From assembly GCA_963205235.1 (NCBI GenBank), contig CAUJIP010000116.1, positions 62,001 through 126,000 of the forward strand: 64,000 bases of DNA, given 5' to 3'. Below the pieces are notes generated by a model, which was not told the origin of the DNA, did not search any database, and worked only from the letters and a program-made list of their open reading frames with translations. The position numbers and the translations under genes were made by a program. The DNA is from Pseudomonadota bacterium. Lineage in GTDB: Bacteria; Pseudomonadota; Alphaproteobacteria; Rhodobacterales; Rhodobacteraceae. Each line of letters begins with the position of its first letter. Position 1 is the stretch's first letter. This document shows positions 37,599 through 46,505 of the stretch, one piece after another.

Positions 37599-38886
37599 CG
37601 GGGGCACCCAGCTCGCCCAGAACCTCGTCCAGAAGGCCCAGCAGGTGATCCGCGTTGGCGATGGAGAACGGCATCGGCGGGCGAATTTTCAGCGTATTGT
37701 AATGGATGCCCAGCCGGTTCAGCAGCACCCCGCGCCGCCGCATTTCATTCGCCACGCGGGAAACATAGGCCGGGGCGGGTGCCTTGGTGGCGCGGTCCGT
37801 CACGATCTCGGCCCCGAAGAACAGGCCATAGCCACGCACGTCGCCGATCCACTCATACTTCTCGGCCAGCTTGGCCAGACCGGCCTTGGCATGGGCCCCG
37901 ACGACCCGGGCGTTTTCCTGCAACCCTTCGGTTTCGATCACATCCAGCACGGCAGAGGCGGCGGCGCAGGACACCGGGTTGCCGCCGAACGTGTTGAAAT
38001 AGCGGAACGACTTGCGGAAAGTCGCCATGATGTCGGGCCGGGTCACCACGGCGGCGACCGGATGACCGTTGCCCATCGGCTTGCCCATCGTCACGACATC
38101 CGGCTGCGCGCCGATGCGCTGGTGACCCCAGAACCGCTCGCCATTCCTCCCGAACCCCGGCTGCACTTCGTCGGCGATGAAGATGCCACCCGCCGCCCGA
38201 ACCTCGGCCAAGGCTGGCTCCAGCCAGCCCGGCTCCAGCATCGGGAAGCCTTCGTTCAGGAAGGCCGGGCACAGGATGATCCCGGCAAAGCCGTGGCCAG
38301 AGGCTTCCAGATCGTCGATGGCCGCGCGAACTGCTGCAGCAAAGGCCTGCGCATGGGCAGCGCCGCCCTCACCGCCCAAGGGGCGATAGCTGTCCGGCGC
38401 AGGCACATGGCGGACATGGCTTCCATCGCCTGTTGCCGGGATATTGGTGCGCGACAGATGCGACACGGCGGTGGTGTTGCCGTGATAGGTGTGATCCGTC
38501 GCGATGATCCCGCGCTTGCCCGTCACCGCCTCGGCCATCCGCAAGGCGATGTCATTCGCCTCGGACCCGGTGCAGACCATGATCGCGGTCTTGAGGTCAT
38601 GCTCGAACGTCGCCGTCAGCCGCTCGACATAGTTAAGGATGCCTTCGTGCAGATAGCGGGTGTGGGTGTTCAGGGTCGATGCCTGACGGCAGATCGCCTC
38701 GACCACATGCGGGTGGCAATGGCCGACATGCGGGACGTTGTTGTAGCAGTCCAGATACTTTTTCCCCTCCGCGTCCCAGACCCAGACGCCCTCTCCGCGC
38801 ACCAGATGCACCGGGTCGTCGTAGAAGGTCGACATCGGCCCCAACAGGCGGGCGCGGCGGGCGATGATTTCGGCGGTCGTGGTCAC
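37591..38886 (-). CDS. class-III PLP enzyme (aminotransferase or amino-alcohol-phosphate phospho-lyase)
   Basis: This 431-aa fold-type I PLP enzyme has DEVQPGFGR (Asp for the pyridine N) and the PLP-lysine motif [16 protein letters not shown], which is shared by AGXT2 and by the AGXT2L phospho-lyases of mammals. GTG 38886 is chosen since AGAGG lies 7 bp upstream; the frame continues to 38934 without a better site. The adjacent kinase makes a phospho-lyase plausible: elimination of phosphate and ammonia to give an aldehyde. Ordinary transamination remains possible. Confidence 0.88.
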   Translation of the reverse strand: MTTTAEIIARRARLLGPMSTFYDDPVHLVRGEGVWVWDAEGKKYLDCYNNVPHVGHCHPHVVEAICRQASTLNTHTRYLHEGILNYVERLTATFEHDLKTAIMVCTGSEANDIALRMAEAVTGKRGIIATDHTYHGNTTAVSHLSRTNIPATGDGSHVRHVPAPDSYRPLGGEGGAAHAQAFAAAVRAAIDDLEASGHGFAGIILCPAFLNEGFPMLEPGWLEPALAEVRAAGGIFIADEVQPGFGRNGERFWGHQRIGAQPDVVTMGKPMGNGHPVAAVVTRPDIMATFRKSFRYFNTFGGNPVSCAAASAVLDVIETEGLQENARVVGAHAKAGLAKLAEKYEWIGDVRGYGLFFGAEIVTDRATKAPAPAYVSRVANEMRRRGVLLNRLGIHYNTLKIRPPMPFSIANADHLLGLLDEVLGELGAPDA

Positions 38887-38911
38887 TTTGGTACCTCTTG
38901 CGGGAATGGAA

Positions 38912-40402
38912 TCAGGCCTGACGGGACCGGCCATGGCGGATGTGGTTCCAGGAAAACACCACCACAGCGGTCACGGCCAGAGCGAGGAAGGCCGCCGCGA
39001 TCGGGCGGGTCAGGAAGATCGTCGGATCACCCGACGAAATGCTCAGTGCCTGTTTCATCCGGCCTTCCAGCATCGGCCCAAGGACAAGGCCAACGACCAT
39101 CGGAAAGGCCGGGATGCCGTTCTTCAGCATGAACCGCCCGACCACGGCGAAGACCAGCGTGAACAGGCCATCCGTCACCCGGAAGTTCTGCGTATAGGTG
39201 CCGATGAAGCCCAGGATCATGATCGTCGCCCCAATGACCCGTGGCGTGATCGACGACAGCTTCACCACGTATTTCGTGAAGGTCAGAAGCAGGATCATCA
39301 CGAAGATGTTCAGCAGGAACAACGAGATATAGAGGCCGGAAATGAAATCCGCATGTTCGACGAACAGCTGAGGGCCGGGGATGATGTTGTGGATCATGAA
39401 CACCGCCAGCAGCATCGCCATCAACGGGTCTGCCGGGATGCCCAGCGCCAGAAGCGGCACCAGCACGGTGGATGTGCAGGCGTTGATCGAAACCTCTGAC
39501 GCAACCAGCCCTTCGGGCGAACCCTTGCCGAATTCCTCCGGCTTCTTCGAAAACTTGCGCGCCAGCGAATAGGACAGGAACTGCGCGCCGAACTCTCCCA
39601 CACCCGGCAGCAGACCCATGACAAGCCCAAGCAAGCTGGAGCGGATCACCGTCGCCCGATACTTGAACACCTCGAACAGGCCGGTGAAGCGACCCACGCT
39701 GCTCAGGTCCTTCGGCACCTTGGGCGGCGACTTGGTTTCAAGCAGCACAAAGGCCTGACTGATCGCGAACAGGCCGATCACCATCGGCACCATGGGAATG
39801 CCGCCGGTCAGCCAGTCCTGACCAAAGGTATAGCGCAGCGTGTGGTGCGGGCTTTCAAAGCCGACGGTGCCAAGAAAGGCCCCGATGGCAAAGGTCAGGA
39901 TCGCGCCCTTGATGTTCTGATGATGCGCCAGAATGACCGAAATGGCAGCCAGCAGCATGACCATGGCGAACTCGGGCGGGCCGAAATGTGACGCCACCCC
40001 GGCCATGAAGGGCGCAAGGAACACCAGCGCCAGCACCGACAGGATGCCCCCCACGAAGGACGAGGAATAGGCCAGCGACAAGGCCCGCATCGGCTGGCCC
40101 TTCTGGCCCAGCGGATAGCCGTCATAGGTGGTCAGCACGTTGACCGGCGTCCCCGGCACCCTGATCAGGATCGCCGGAATCGCCCCGCCATACCAGGCCC
40201 CGCCATAGCAGCCGAGCAGCAGGATGATCCCCGGCAAGGGCTGCATCGTCAGCGAGAACGGCAACGCGATGGCCATGGCCCCCGCCGGTTCCATCCCCGG
40301 AATGGCGCCGACAAGGATGCCCGCCATCGCCCCAAGCAAAAGCGCGGCAATCACCTGCCAATGCGCGACTTCCTGAAAACCCAGAAGAACGGAATCGATC
40401 AC
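38912..40402 (-). CDS. tctA: tripartite tricarboxylate transporter large membrane subunit TctA
   Basis: This 496-aa protein has about 11-12 membrane segments and the TctA signatures GAIPGMEPAGAMAIALPFS near the N-terminus and ALGIPADPLMAMLLA in the second half. It overlaps tctB by 4 bp. Together with TctB and the periplasmic TctC it forms a secondary, ion-driven importer. The family takes up citrate and many other carboxylates; in this operon it may import the pathway substrate. Confidence 0.94.
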   Translation of the reverse strand: MIDSVLLGFQEVAHWQVIAALLLGAMAGILVGAIPGMEPAGAMAIALPFSLTMQPLPGIILLLGCYGGAWYGGAIPAILIRVPGTPVNVLTTYDGYPLGQKGQPMRALSLAYSSSFVGGILSVLALVFLAPFMAGVASHFGPPEFAMVMLLAAISVILAHHQNIKGAILTFAIGAFLGTVGFESPHHTLRYTFGQDWLTGGIPMVPMVIGLFAISQAFVLLETKSPPKVPKDLSSVGRFTGLFEVFKYRATVIRSSLLGLVMGLLPGVGEFGAQFLSYSLARKFSKKPEEFGKGSPEGLVASEVSINACTSTVLVPLLALGIPADPLMAMLLAVFMIHNIIPGPQLFVEHADFISGLYISLFLLNIFVMILLLTFTKYVVKLSSITPRVIGATIMILGFIGTYTQNFRVTDGLFTLVFAVVGRFMLKNGIPAFPMVVGLVLGPMLEGRMKQALSISSGDPTIFLTRPIAAAFLALAVTAVVVFSWNHIRHGRSRQA

Positions 40403-40980
40403 AGGTATTCTCCCAGGCTATTTCCGACCCAGTCGGGGAAAAGCTGCATCACCGGGGGCAGCGGGAACCAGATGCCAAGGCCGACCCGGAAGGCCAGAAC
40501 GATTGCGATGACGATAGCCAGACCGATCAGCACCCAGCGCGTGCCGCGCAGACCCGACACGAAAAGCAGCGCCTGCATGAAGATCGCCGAGGCAATGGTG
40601 AAGCCCAGGACCGACACGCCGCCGATATAAAGGAGGAACCCGAAGGCATAGACCATCGCCCGACCCATGCCCTCGAAGGCAAGGTTCGCCTTCTGTGCAA
40701 ACTCCGGTTTCCGGCGTTCGACCAGATAGGCGCGCAGCGGGCCAAAGCCCCCGATCAGGCCGGTTGCAAGGCAGATGAACGGCCAGGACCAGGGCTCCTG
40801 CACCCAGCCAAGATCGCGCTTGCCCGGAGCGGTCGCCAAAGGCAGCACCGCCAGCGCCAGCAGCGCAAAGCCCCAGAACAGGGCGGTGGCCAGATGGCTG
40901 GCTTCGGGGATCACTTCATCCTCGAACGCCTCGGAATCCGCGTCGGCAATCGTTGCGATATGGTCGATGTGATCGGGCAT
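40399..40980 (-). CDS. tctB: tripartite tricarboxylate transporter small subunit TctB
   Basis: This 193-aa protein has an acidic N-terminal tail and four hydrophobic segments (for example ALFWGFALLALAVLPL and FGFLLYIGGVSVLGFTIAS). It has the TctB size and sits between tctC and tctA, as usual. Its sequence is poorly conserved across the family, so the call leans on position. Confidence 0.88.
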   Translation of the reverse strand: MPDHIDHIATIADADSEAFEDEVIPEASHLATALFWGFALLALAVLPLATAPGKRDLGWVQEPWSWPFICLATGLIGGFGPLRAYLVERRKPEFAQKANLAFEGMGRAMVYAFGFLLYIGGVSVLGFTIASAIFMQALLFVSGLRGTRWVLIGLAIVIAIVLAFRVGLGIWFPLPPVMQLFPDWVGNSLGEYL

Positions 40981-41005
40981 CTGCTTGTCTCCAGCCTGCA
41001 GGAAA

Positions 41006-41025
41006 CCGCCTGCGGCCCCAGGCGG
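41006..41025 (-). terminator. tctC-tctB intercistronic hairpin
   Basis: CCGCCTG (41006-41012) and CAGGCGG (41019-41025) are perfect 7-bp arms around a 6-nt loop, in the 78-bp gap between tctC and tctB. On the minus strand it is followed by TTT only. It may act as a partial terminator or mRNA-stabilising stem that gives excess binding protein. Confidence 0.4.
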
Positions 41026-41058
41026 GCCGCACCATTTTCGCTCAACCCCCTTCCGGGT

Positions 41059-41994
41059 TTACTTCTGCATCTTGGCGAAAAGTTCTTTCACCGCCTCAAA
41101 GTCGGCGTCGATCCGGGCCTGCGCCTCGCCCGCCGGCTGCCAATAGATCTCGGCCCCGGTGGTTTCGGCGATCTGCTTGGCTTGATCGGACTCCATCGCA
41201 CGCTGGATGATGCCAGCCAGCTTGTCCTTCACCTCTTGCGGGGTGCCTTTCGGAACGAAGATGCCCGACCACAGCGTAAAGGTCGGCCCGGTGATCTGGT
41301 CGCGCAACAGCGGCGCGTCGGGGAACACGGACAGCGGCTTTTCGGTATAGGCCGCGATGACCTTGATGTCGTCCTTGCAGGCCAGGATCAGCGCGACGGT
41401 CGTGTTGATCACGTCGGCATCGCCATTGCTGAGCGTCGTGCAATCCGTCGCATCATAGCCGGTTTCGGTGCTGAACTCGAACCCCAACTGCCGCGCCGCC
41501 TCGAAGGTCTGCTGCGCCGGGATCGTCTCAAACCCGAAGTGGCCAAAGCTGACCGGGTTTTCCTTCGCATAGGCCGCAAGTTCGGCCAGGTTGTTGTAGG
41601 GGGCGTCTTTGAGCGCAGCCAGCATGAAGGGGAAGTTCATGTTCAGCCCGATCACTTCCATATCCTCACGCGCATAGGGCGCGATGCCAAGGATCGGATA
41701 GCTGGTCGGAATGTCGATCAGAAAGCTGCCGATGGTATAGCCATCCGCGGGCGAGGTCAGGACCGAAGCCGCCCCTTCCAGCCCGTAACCGCCGGGGCGG
41801 TTGACGACCTTGGCCGGAACCCCGGTTTCCGTGGTGAACTGTTCGGCGATGACGCGCAGCAACTGGTCATCCACATCGCCCGGCGGCCAGGGCTCGATGA
41901 TCGACACCGGACGCTCCGGGTATTCCGCCAATGCCATTGTGGCGGCGCTGACAGTGGCCATCAGGGCGACGGCGGTGCCCACAATCCTTTTCAT
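41059..41994 (-). CDS. tctC: tripartite tricarboxylate transporter substrate-binding protein TctC
   Basis: This 311-aa periplasmic protein has a signal peptide cleaved after ALA near residue 23. The mature start EYPERPVSIIEPWPPGDVDDQLLR differs from the usual PfaaGG-type loop by having PPGDVDD; Bug-family proteins bind carboxylates through this loop. First gene of the 12-kb operon running down to 30052, and divergent from the IclR-type regulator. An acidic DVDD in the binding loop could favour a zwitterionic or cationic ligand (inference). Confidence 0.92.
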   Translation of the reverse strand: MKRIVGTAVALMATVSAATMALAEYPERPVSIIEPWPPGDVDDQLLRVIAEQFTTETGVPAKVVNRPGGYGLEGAASVLTSPADGYTIGSFLIDIPTSYPILGIAPYAREDMEVIGLNMNFPFMLAALKDAPYNNLAELAAYAKENPVSFGHFGFETIPAQQTFEAARQLGFEFSTETGYDATDCTTLSNGDADVINTTVALILACKDDIKVIAAYTEKPLSVFPDAPLLRDQITGPTFTLWSGIFVPKGTPQEVKDKLAGIIQRAMESDQAKQIAETTGAEIYWQPAGEAQARIDADFEAVKELFAKMQK

Positions 41995-42018
41995 CTTTCT
42001 CTCCCGTGTTGTTTCATT

Positions 42019-42045
42019 ATTATCAACTGTATTGACTATATTGTT
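42019..42045. promoter_or_regulatory. tctC promoter with 21-bp imperfect palindrome (candidate IclR operator)
   Basis: Minus-strand -10 GATAAT (plus 42019-42024) with GTAACA 17 bp upstream as -35. In the spacer, 42025-42045 is a 21-bp imperfect palindrome with 7 of 10 base pairs matching (AAC..TAT.G outward). The plus strand also carries TTGACT (42032-42037), 18 bp, TATGCT (42056-42061) as a possible promoter for the regulator gene. Confidence 0.4.
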
Positions 42046-42095
42046 ACTCTCGCGCTATGCTCTGTCAAGAATTCATTCCAACCTGGGCCAAAGCC

Positions 42096-42899
42096 ATGGA
42101 AACCCCCGAACCAAAGCGCGCGCAGTCGATGAAGACCATCGACAAGGCCATGGGATTGCTTAACCTTTTCACGACCGAGACACCCGAGTTCCGCCTTGTC
42201 GACGTGGCAAAGGCCTCTGGCCTGGACAAGGTCACGGCAATGAGGGTGCTGAACTCGCTTGTCGCCGGGGGGCTTCTTGAACAGCATCCCGAGACGCGGA
42301 AATACCGCTTGGGAACGGCGATTCTCCGCCTTGCCCGCATCCGCGAGACGTCCTTCCCGATGATCTCGGTCCTGCAACCCATCGTCGACCGCCTGTCCGA
42401 AGAGACCGGCGAATCCGGCCACGCCTCGCTGGCCTCGGATGCCGGACTGACAACAATCGCGCTGTGTGAACCGAACCGGTCAACCCGCGTCTGGATCGAC
42501 CCGACACAGATTCTACCGTTCCACGCCACGGCTTCCGGGATCGCCTACCTTGCGCATCTGCCCAAGCCCGAGGCGGATGCCCTCCTCGCCCGGACTTCGG
42601 ACAAACGCTACACTGCAGAAACCGCCACCCGCGACCAACTGCAAGACCGCATGTCCAAGGCGCGACGCCTTGGTTACGCCCATTCCATCGGCGGGTTCGA
42701 GATCGACACCGCAGGCTTTGCCGCCCCCGTGTTCGACTGGCATGGCAAGGTGATTGCCACGATGGGCTTGGCCTGCGTCCGCAGCCGCCTGGACGAGGCG
42801 AACCACGACCCGCTGATCCGCGCCGTCCTTCATGCCGCAAACGCCGCCACACGCGCCTTCGGCGGCAAGATCCCCGACTCTTCCGCCGGATTGCCCTGA
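42096..42899 (+). CDS. IclR family transcriptional regulator
   Basis: This protein of about 267 aa has an N-terminal winged helix (TPEFRLVDVAKASGLDKVTAMRVLNSLV) and the C-terminal IclR effector domain (LPFHATASGIAYLA ... SIGGFEIDTAGFAAPVFDW). The frame is open from ATG 42057, but a promoter-like -10 covers that codon, so ATG 42096 is preferred; neither has a strong ribosome-binding site. Divergent from tctC with a shared control region, it most likely regulates the 12-kb operon. Ligands of such regulators are usually pathway acids. Confidence 0.88.
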   Translation: METPEPKRAQSMKTIDKAMGLLNLFTTETPEFRLVDVAKASGLDKVTAMRVLNSLVAGGLLEQHPETRKYRLGTAILRLARIRETSFPMISVLQPIVDRLSEETGESGHASLASDAGLTTIALCEPNRSTRVWIDPTQILPFHATASGIAYLAHLPKPEADALLARTSDKRYTAETATRDQLQDRMSKARRLGYAHSIGGFEIDTAGFAAPVFDWHGKVIATMGLACVRSRLDEANHDPLIRAVLHAANAATRAFGGKIPDSSAGLP

Positions 42900-43056
42900 C
42901 TGGACAGGGCGGGCCCCCAATCACCATGTCCGCAAATCCCGGACTTGCCCGACGCGGCCTGCAAGCACCGCACCGCCCGCCTGACCGCGCAACCCCCGGA
43001 AATGACGCCAACAGCCGGTCCCATATCAACCATGCGCAATCTGAAAGGGATAGGTG

Positions 43057-43276
43057 GCGGAGGAGCCAGTCTGGAGCTATCCCGTCTCCGCAAAATTCCC
43101 TGCAAACAGGGAAAAGAACAACGAATTTCTGTTGTTCTCGGGCGTCTAACACCGTTCTCAGTGTGAATCTCCGAGCAGATTCAAGGCCTTGCTCGGAGTT
43201 TCCCTACTGACCGGAACAGGGAACTTTTCGAGCCGAACAAGGTAGTTTTCCGTTCTAGCAGGGAAGTTAATTTCGG
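43057..43276. repeat. chain of inverted repeats followed by three 21-bp tandem repeats upstream of the recombinase
   Basis: Consecutive inverted repeats: GCGGAG/CTCCGC (43057-43062 and 43086-43091), TTCCCTG-CAAA-CAGGGAA (43096-43113), GAACAAC/GTTGTTC (43116-43122 and 43131-43137), ACAC/GTGT (43149-43164), CTCCGAGCA/TGCTCGGAG (43169-43177 and 43190-43198) and TTCCCT/AGGGAA (43200-43205 and 43218-43223). Then three imperfect 21-bp direct repeats begin near 43213, 43234 and 43255, with core AACAGGGAA-GTTTT. No gene is supported here. It could be a structured RNA, an iteron-like site or a recombination site. Confidence 0.6.
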
Positions 43277-43446
43277 TGGCGTTATCCTGCCGATGCAGAC
43301 CTTCAGTGACATTTGAGCGGCCCCGCAGGCGGCGGAATCTGCTATGGTCAAGGGGACTCATAGCATGCCGAACGATGCTATCCGGGCCTCTGTGGCGCCG
43401 GCGTTGGATGATTTTGTGGTGGCGCAAGTGGAGGCCGAACCCGGTG

Positions 43447-44628
43447 GTGGATGCTGAGGTCTCAGACAGAGCAGGTGAAGGTCCGTCTCTTCTCCGGGCG
43501 GACGAGTACGTGCGCATGTCCACCGATCATCAGCGCTACTCGACTGAAAACCAGGCGGCAGCAATCCAGGCCTACGCTGCACGGCGCGGCATGGAGATCG
43601 TCCGCACTTACGCCGATGAAGGAAAGAGCGGGCTGCGGATCGAAGGCCGGGAAGCCCTGAAACAGCTGATTGAAACGGTCACGTCTGGACGGGCGGATTT
43701 CGACGTCATTCTTGTCTACGACATCAGCCGATGGGGCCGCTTCCAGGACGCAGATGAAAGCGCCTACTACGAGTACATCTGCCGGCGCGCAGGGATCGAC
43801 GTCCACTATTGCGCCGAACAGTTTGAAAACGACGGCAGCCCCATGGCCACGATGTTCAAGGGGTTCAAGCGCGCCATGGCTGGCGAATACAGCCGGGAGC
43901 TGTCCAGCAAGGTCTTCGCCGGGCAATGCCGCCTGATCGAGAAGGGCTTTCGCCAGGGCGGCCCAGCCGGGTTTGGTTTGCGGCGTCTTCTCATCGATCA
44001 GCACGGACTTCCTAAGGCAACGCTAACCCAGGGTGAACACAAGAGCCTGCAAACCGATCGCGCCGTACTTGTGCCGGGGCCCGAGGAAGAAGTTGCCATT
44101 GTCCGTGAGATCTACCGCGCCTTTGTTTCAGAAGGACGAAACGAAGCGCAAATCGCCGATTGCCTGAATGAACGGGGTATCCTGACGGATCTCGGGCGGC
44201 CCTGGACGAGGGGTGCCGTCCATCAGTTGCTGATCAACGAAAAGTACATCGGAACCAATGTTTGGAATCGGGTTTCCTTCAAGCTCAAGAAGAAGCGCGT
44301 CCGCAACGATCCCGACATCTGGATCCGAGCGCCGAACAGCTTTCCGGCAATCGTCGATCTGATGCTCTATGAAGCCGCGAACAAGATTATCGCAGAGCGC
44401 TCGGCCCGGATGTCCGACGAGGAGATGCTCGCTGCCCTGCAGGCTTTGCTGGCAGATCAAGGGGCCCTCTCAGGCCTCATCATCGATGAGGCTGAAGGAA
44501 CCCCATCTAGCAGCGCTTACAGTCATCGCTTTGGAAGCCTGTTGAGGGCCTATCAGCACATGCGGGTTGGCTCGAATGGTTCTGCAGCCTTAATCGTGAT
44601 CTCTGAAGGCCGAAGCTCCTTGGGGAAC
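43447..44628 (+). pseudogene. large serine recombinase, truncated at the 3' end
   Basis: The N-terminal resolvase domain is intact: YVRMSTDHQ with the catalytic Ser, YDISRWGR and GEYSRELSSKVFAG. It is followed by a Recombinase domain (LNERGILTDLGRPWTRGAVHQLLINEKYIGTNVWNRV). After about LLRAYQHM the family pattern stops. The frame then runs on to 44898 across the antisense of the next gene, a meaningless tail, so the C-terminal zinc-ribbon/coiled-coil part is lost. The start is uncertain: GTG 43447 is given, the frame is open to 43276. The gene is probably non-functional. The surroundings are less GC-rich than neighbouring genes, consistent with transfer. Confidence 0.8.
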
Positions 44629-45324
44629 CTAGTTTCTTTCCTCGACCCGAATGATCCGACCATCTTCGAGTGTCAGGATCAAGTCGGCCCGGTCGAGGAT
44701 GCGATTGTCATGGGTGACAAGGAGGGTTGTCGTCCCACGCGACTGCCCCATGCGCTTGAGGAGGTCGACGACCTCCGCTGCGCTGTCCTTGTCAAGCGCG
44801 GCGGTGGGTTCATCGGCCAGAACCAGGGCCGGGCTGGACACCAGTGCGCGGGCCACCGCCACGCGCTGCTTCTGTCCGCCAGACAGGTTGCCCGGTAAAT
44901 AGCTCGTGCGGTCCGCAAGGCCGACAAGACCAAGCGCATGAAGTGCTGCCTGTTCCACCGTCCGGTCGGGCACGCCACCATGCACCTGCACGCCCATCAT
45001 CACGTTCTGCGCGGCGGTCAGGCTTTCGTGCAGGTTATGGGCCTGGAAGATGAAGCCAAGGCGGCGGCGCAGAGCCACAAGTTGCCCTTCACCTGCGCCG
45101 TTCAGCTCCTGGCCGAGTAGCTTCACCGACCCATCCTGCACGGCCCGCAGACACCCGACCAGCGTGAGCACCGTGGTCTTGCCCGAGCCCGACGGTCCCA
45201 TCAGCACGGTGAAGCTGCCGCGTTTCAGCGTCAGATTCACATCGAACAGGGCCTGTTTCTTCATGTCGCCGCTGCCGAACCAGTGGTTCAACCCGCGCAC
45301 ATCGACGACTGCATCGCTGTCCAT
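44629..45324 (-). CDS. DevA-type ABC exporter ATP-binding protein
   Basis: This 231-aa ATPase has Walker A GPSGSGKTT, signature LSGGQKQRVAVARAL, Walker B LVLADEPTAALD and H-loop VTHD. Small size and the FGSGDMKKQALFDV start fit the DevA/LolD/MacB-type exporters. It is encoded last in an Rrf2-methyltransferase-DevB-DevC-DevA operon, 8 bp after DevC. Its stop abuts the recombinase remnant, so any original downstream sequence was replaced. The substrate is unknown; cyanobacterial DevBCA exports glycolipids. Confidence 0.9.
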   Translation of the reverse strand: MDSDAVVDVRGLNHWFGSGDMKKQALFDVNLTLKRGSFTVLMGPSGSGKTTVLTLVGCLRAVQDGSVKLLGQELNGAGEGQLVALRRRLGFIFQAHNLHESLTAAQNVMMGVQVHGGVPDRTVEQAALHALGLVGLADRTSYLPGNLSGGQKQRVAVARALVSSPALVLADEPTAALDKDSAAEVVDLLKRMGQSRGTTTLLVTHDNRILDRADLILTLEDGRIIRVEERN

Positions 45325-45332
45325 CGCATACC

Positions 45333-46505
45333 TCAGAACAGATCGGCGGGATCGGCGGCCGCCAGACGCCGGGTGGCAATCGCCCCGGACAGCGCCGAGA
45401 AGACGATGGTTCCCACGAAGACGCTGGCAGCCATCGACGGCGTCATGGCCAAGGGCAACGTGGTGATGGCCCCCATGATCAGCAGGATGCTCGTGCCGAC
45501 GATCAGCCCGGGGACAAAACCCAGGATGCCAAGGACGAGCGCCTCTTCGAAGACGACGCCTAGGAAGAAACGCGGACCATATCCCATCGCCTTGAACGTC
45601 GCATATTCGCGCAGATGGTCGGCCACGTCGGTCGACAGCACCTGATAGACGATGACCAGCCCGACCAGTACCCCGATCAAGACGCCAAAGCCGAAGATGA
45701 TGCCCGTCGGGCGTCTTGTCTGCTGATAGACCAAATCATCCTCGGCCGCCTGCGCGTAGGTCCGGATGCGCAGGGACGGGTCCGAGATCAGGGTCTTCAG
45801 CCGTGCGATCACTGCCTCGGGCTGTGCCCCGGGACGCAAGGTCAGAAGGATGTGATCGGGCGCGGCGGATCTGCGCGCCGGGAACAATGACAGAAAGGTC
45901 TGGTCGGACACCAGCATGTAGCCATCGCCCCCGAAGCCGCCGCCGCCGGCAAAGGTGGAATAAGCGGTCACCGTGCGGCCTTGTGTTTCGAAGGACAGGG
46001 GCGACTGCGGGCGGATCGCGGCGGCTTCCTCTTTTCCCAGACCGCGCGCAAGTCGATCCAGGATCGCTGCGTCCTGCACTTGCAACAGCGTTAGGTCGGT
46101 GGCGATCTCGGGGGCGAGGAAGGCAGGTTTCACCGGGTCGATGCCGAAGGTCGTCAGGCTGATGTCCTTGTCGCCGCGATCCCAGGGCACATTGGCGATA
46201 AAGAGGCCCATCCCGTCGGTCACGTCCGGATCGGCCATTGCCTGCAACAGCCACTGCCGGGCGACATTTCCACCGTCGGTCAGAGAATTGGCGTCACCTG
46301 CCGAGATCATCACATCGGGCTGAAAGAACGTGTAGGGCCGCAGGGTCGCCGCGCCCATCGAGTTCATGATGCCAAGCTGGACAAAGACTAGCACATTGGC
46401 AAAGGCCACACCGGCCAGGGCGGCGGCAAATCGGGTGCGATTGTGGGTCAGTTGCAACCAGCCGATGGGCAACCGGCCAAACAGCCTTTGCAGCAGGCGG
46501 CTCAT
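45333..46505 (-). CDS. DevC-type ABC exporter permease (FtsX/MacB fold)
   Basis: This 390-aa protein has one N-terminal membrane helix (RFAAALAGVAFANVLVFVQLGIMNSM), a large periplasmic domain, and three C-terminal helices (from about residue 265) in FtsX-type order. This is DevC architecture and length. It overlaps the DevB-like gene by 4 bp. It forms the membrane unit with the DevA-type ATPase and works with the adaptor protein to expel a substrate across the envelope. Confidence 0.9.
   Translation of the reverse strand: MSRLLQRLFGRLPIGWLQLTHNRTRFAAALAGVAFANVLVFVQLGIMNSMGAATLRPYTFFQPDVMISAGDANSLTDGGNVARQWLLQAMADPDVTDGMGLFIANVPWDRGDKDISLTTFGIDPVKPAFLAPEIATDLTLLQVQDAAILDRLARGLGKEEAAAIRPQSPLSFETQGRTVTAYSTFAGGGGFGGDGYMLVSDQTFLSLFPARRSAAPDHILLTLRPGAQPEAVIARLKTLISDPSLRIRTYAQAAEDDLVYQQTRRPTGIIFGFGVLIGVLVGLVIVYQVLSTDVADHLREYATFKAMGYGPRFFLGVVFEEALVLGILGFVPGLIVGTSILLIMGAITTLPLAMTPSMAASVFVGTIVFSALSGAIATRRLAAADPADLF

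Noticed and set aside
42926-43210. 94-codon plus-strand frame upstream of the recombinase
   Set aside because: Runs through the inverted-repeat array and has no family resemblance; the repeats explain the sequence better.
43158-43523. 121-codon minus-strand frame
   Set aside because: Overlaps the tandem repeats and the start of the recombinase; no start signal or known domain.
44632-44898. C-terminal tail of the recombinase frame
   Set aside because: Purely antisense of the DevA-type gene; not counted as recombinase sequence.
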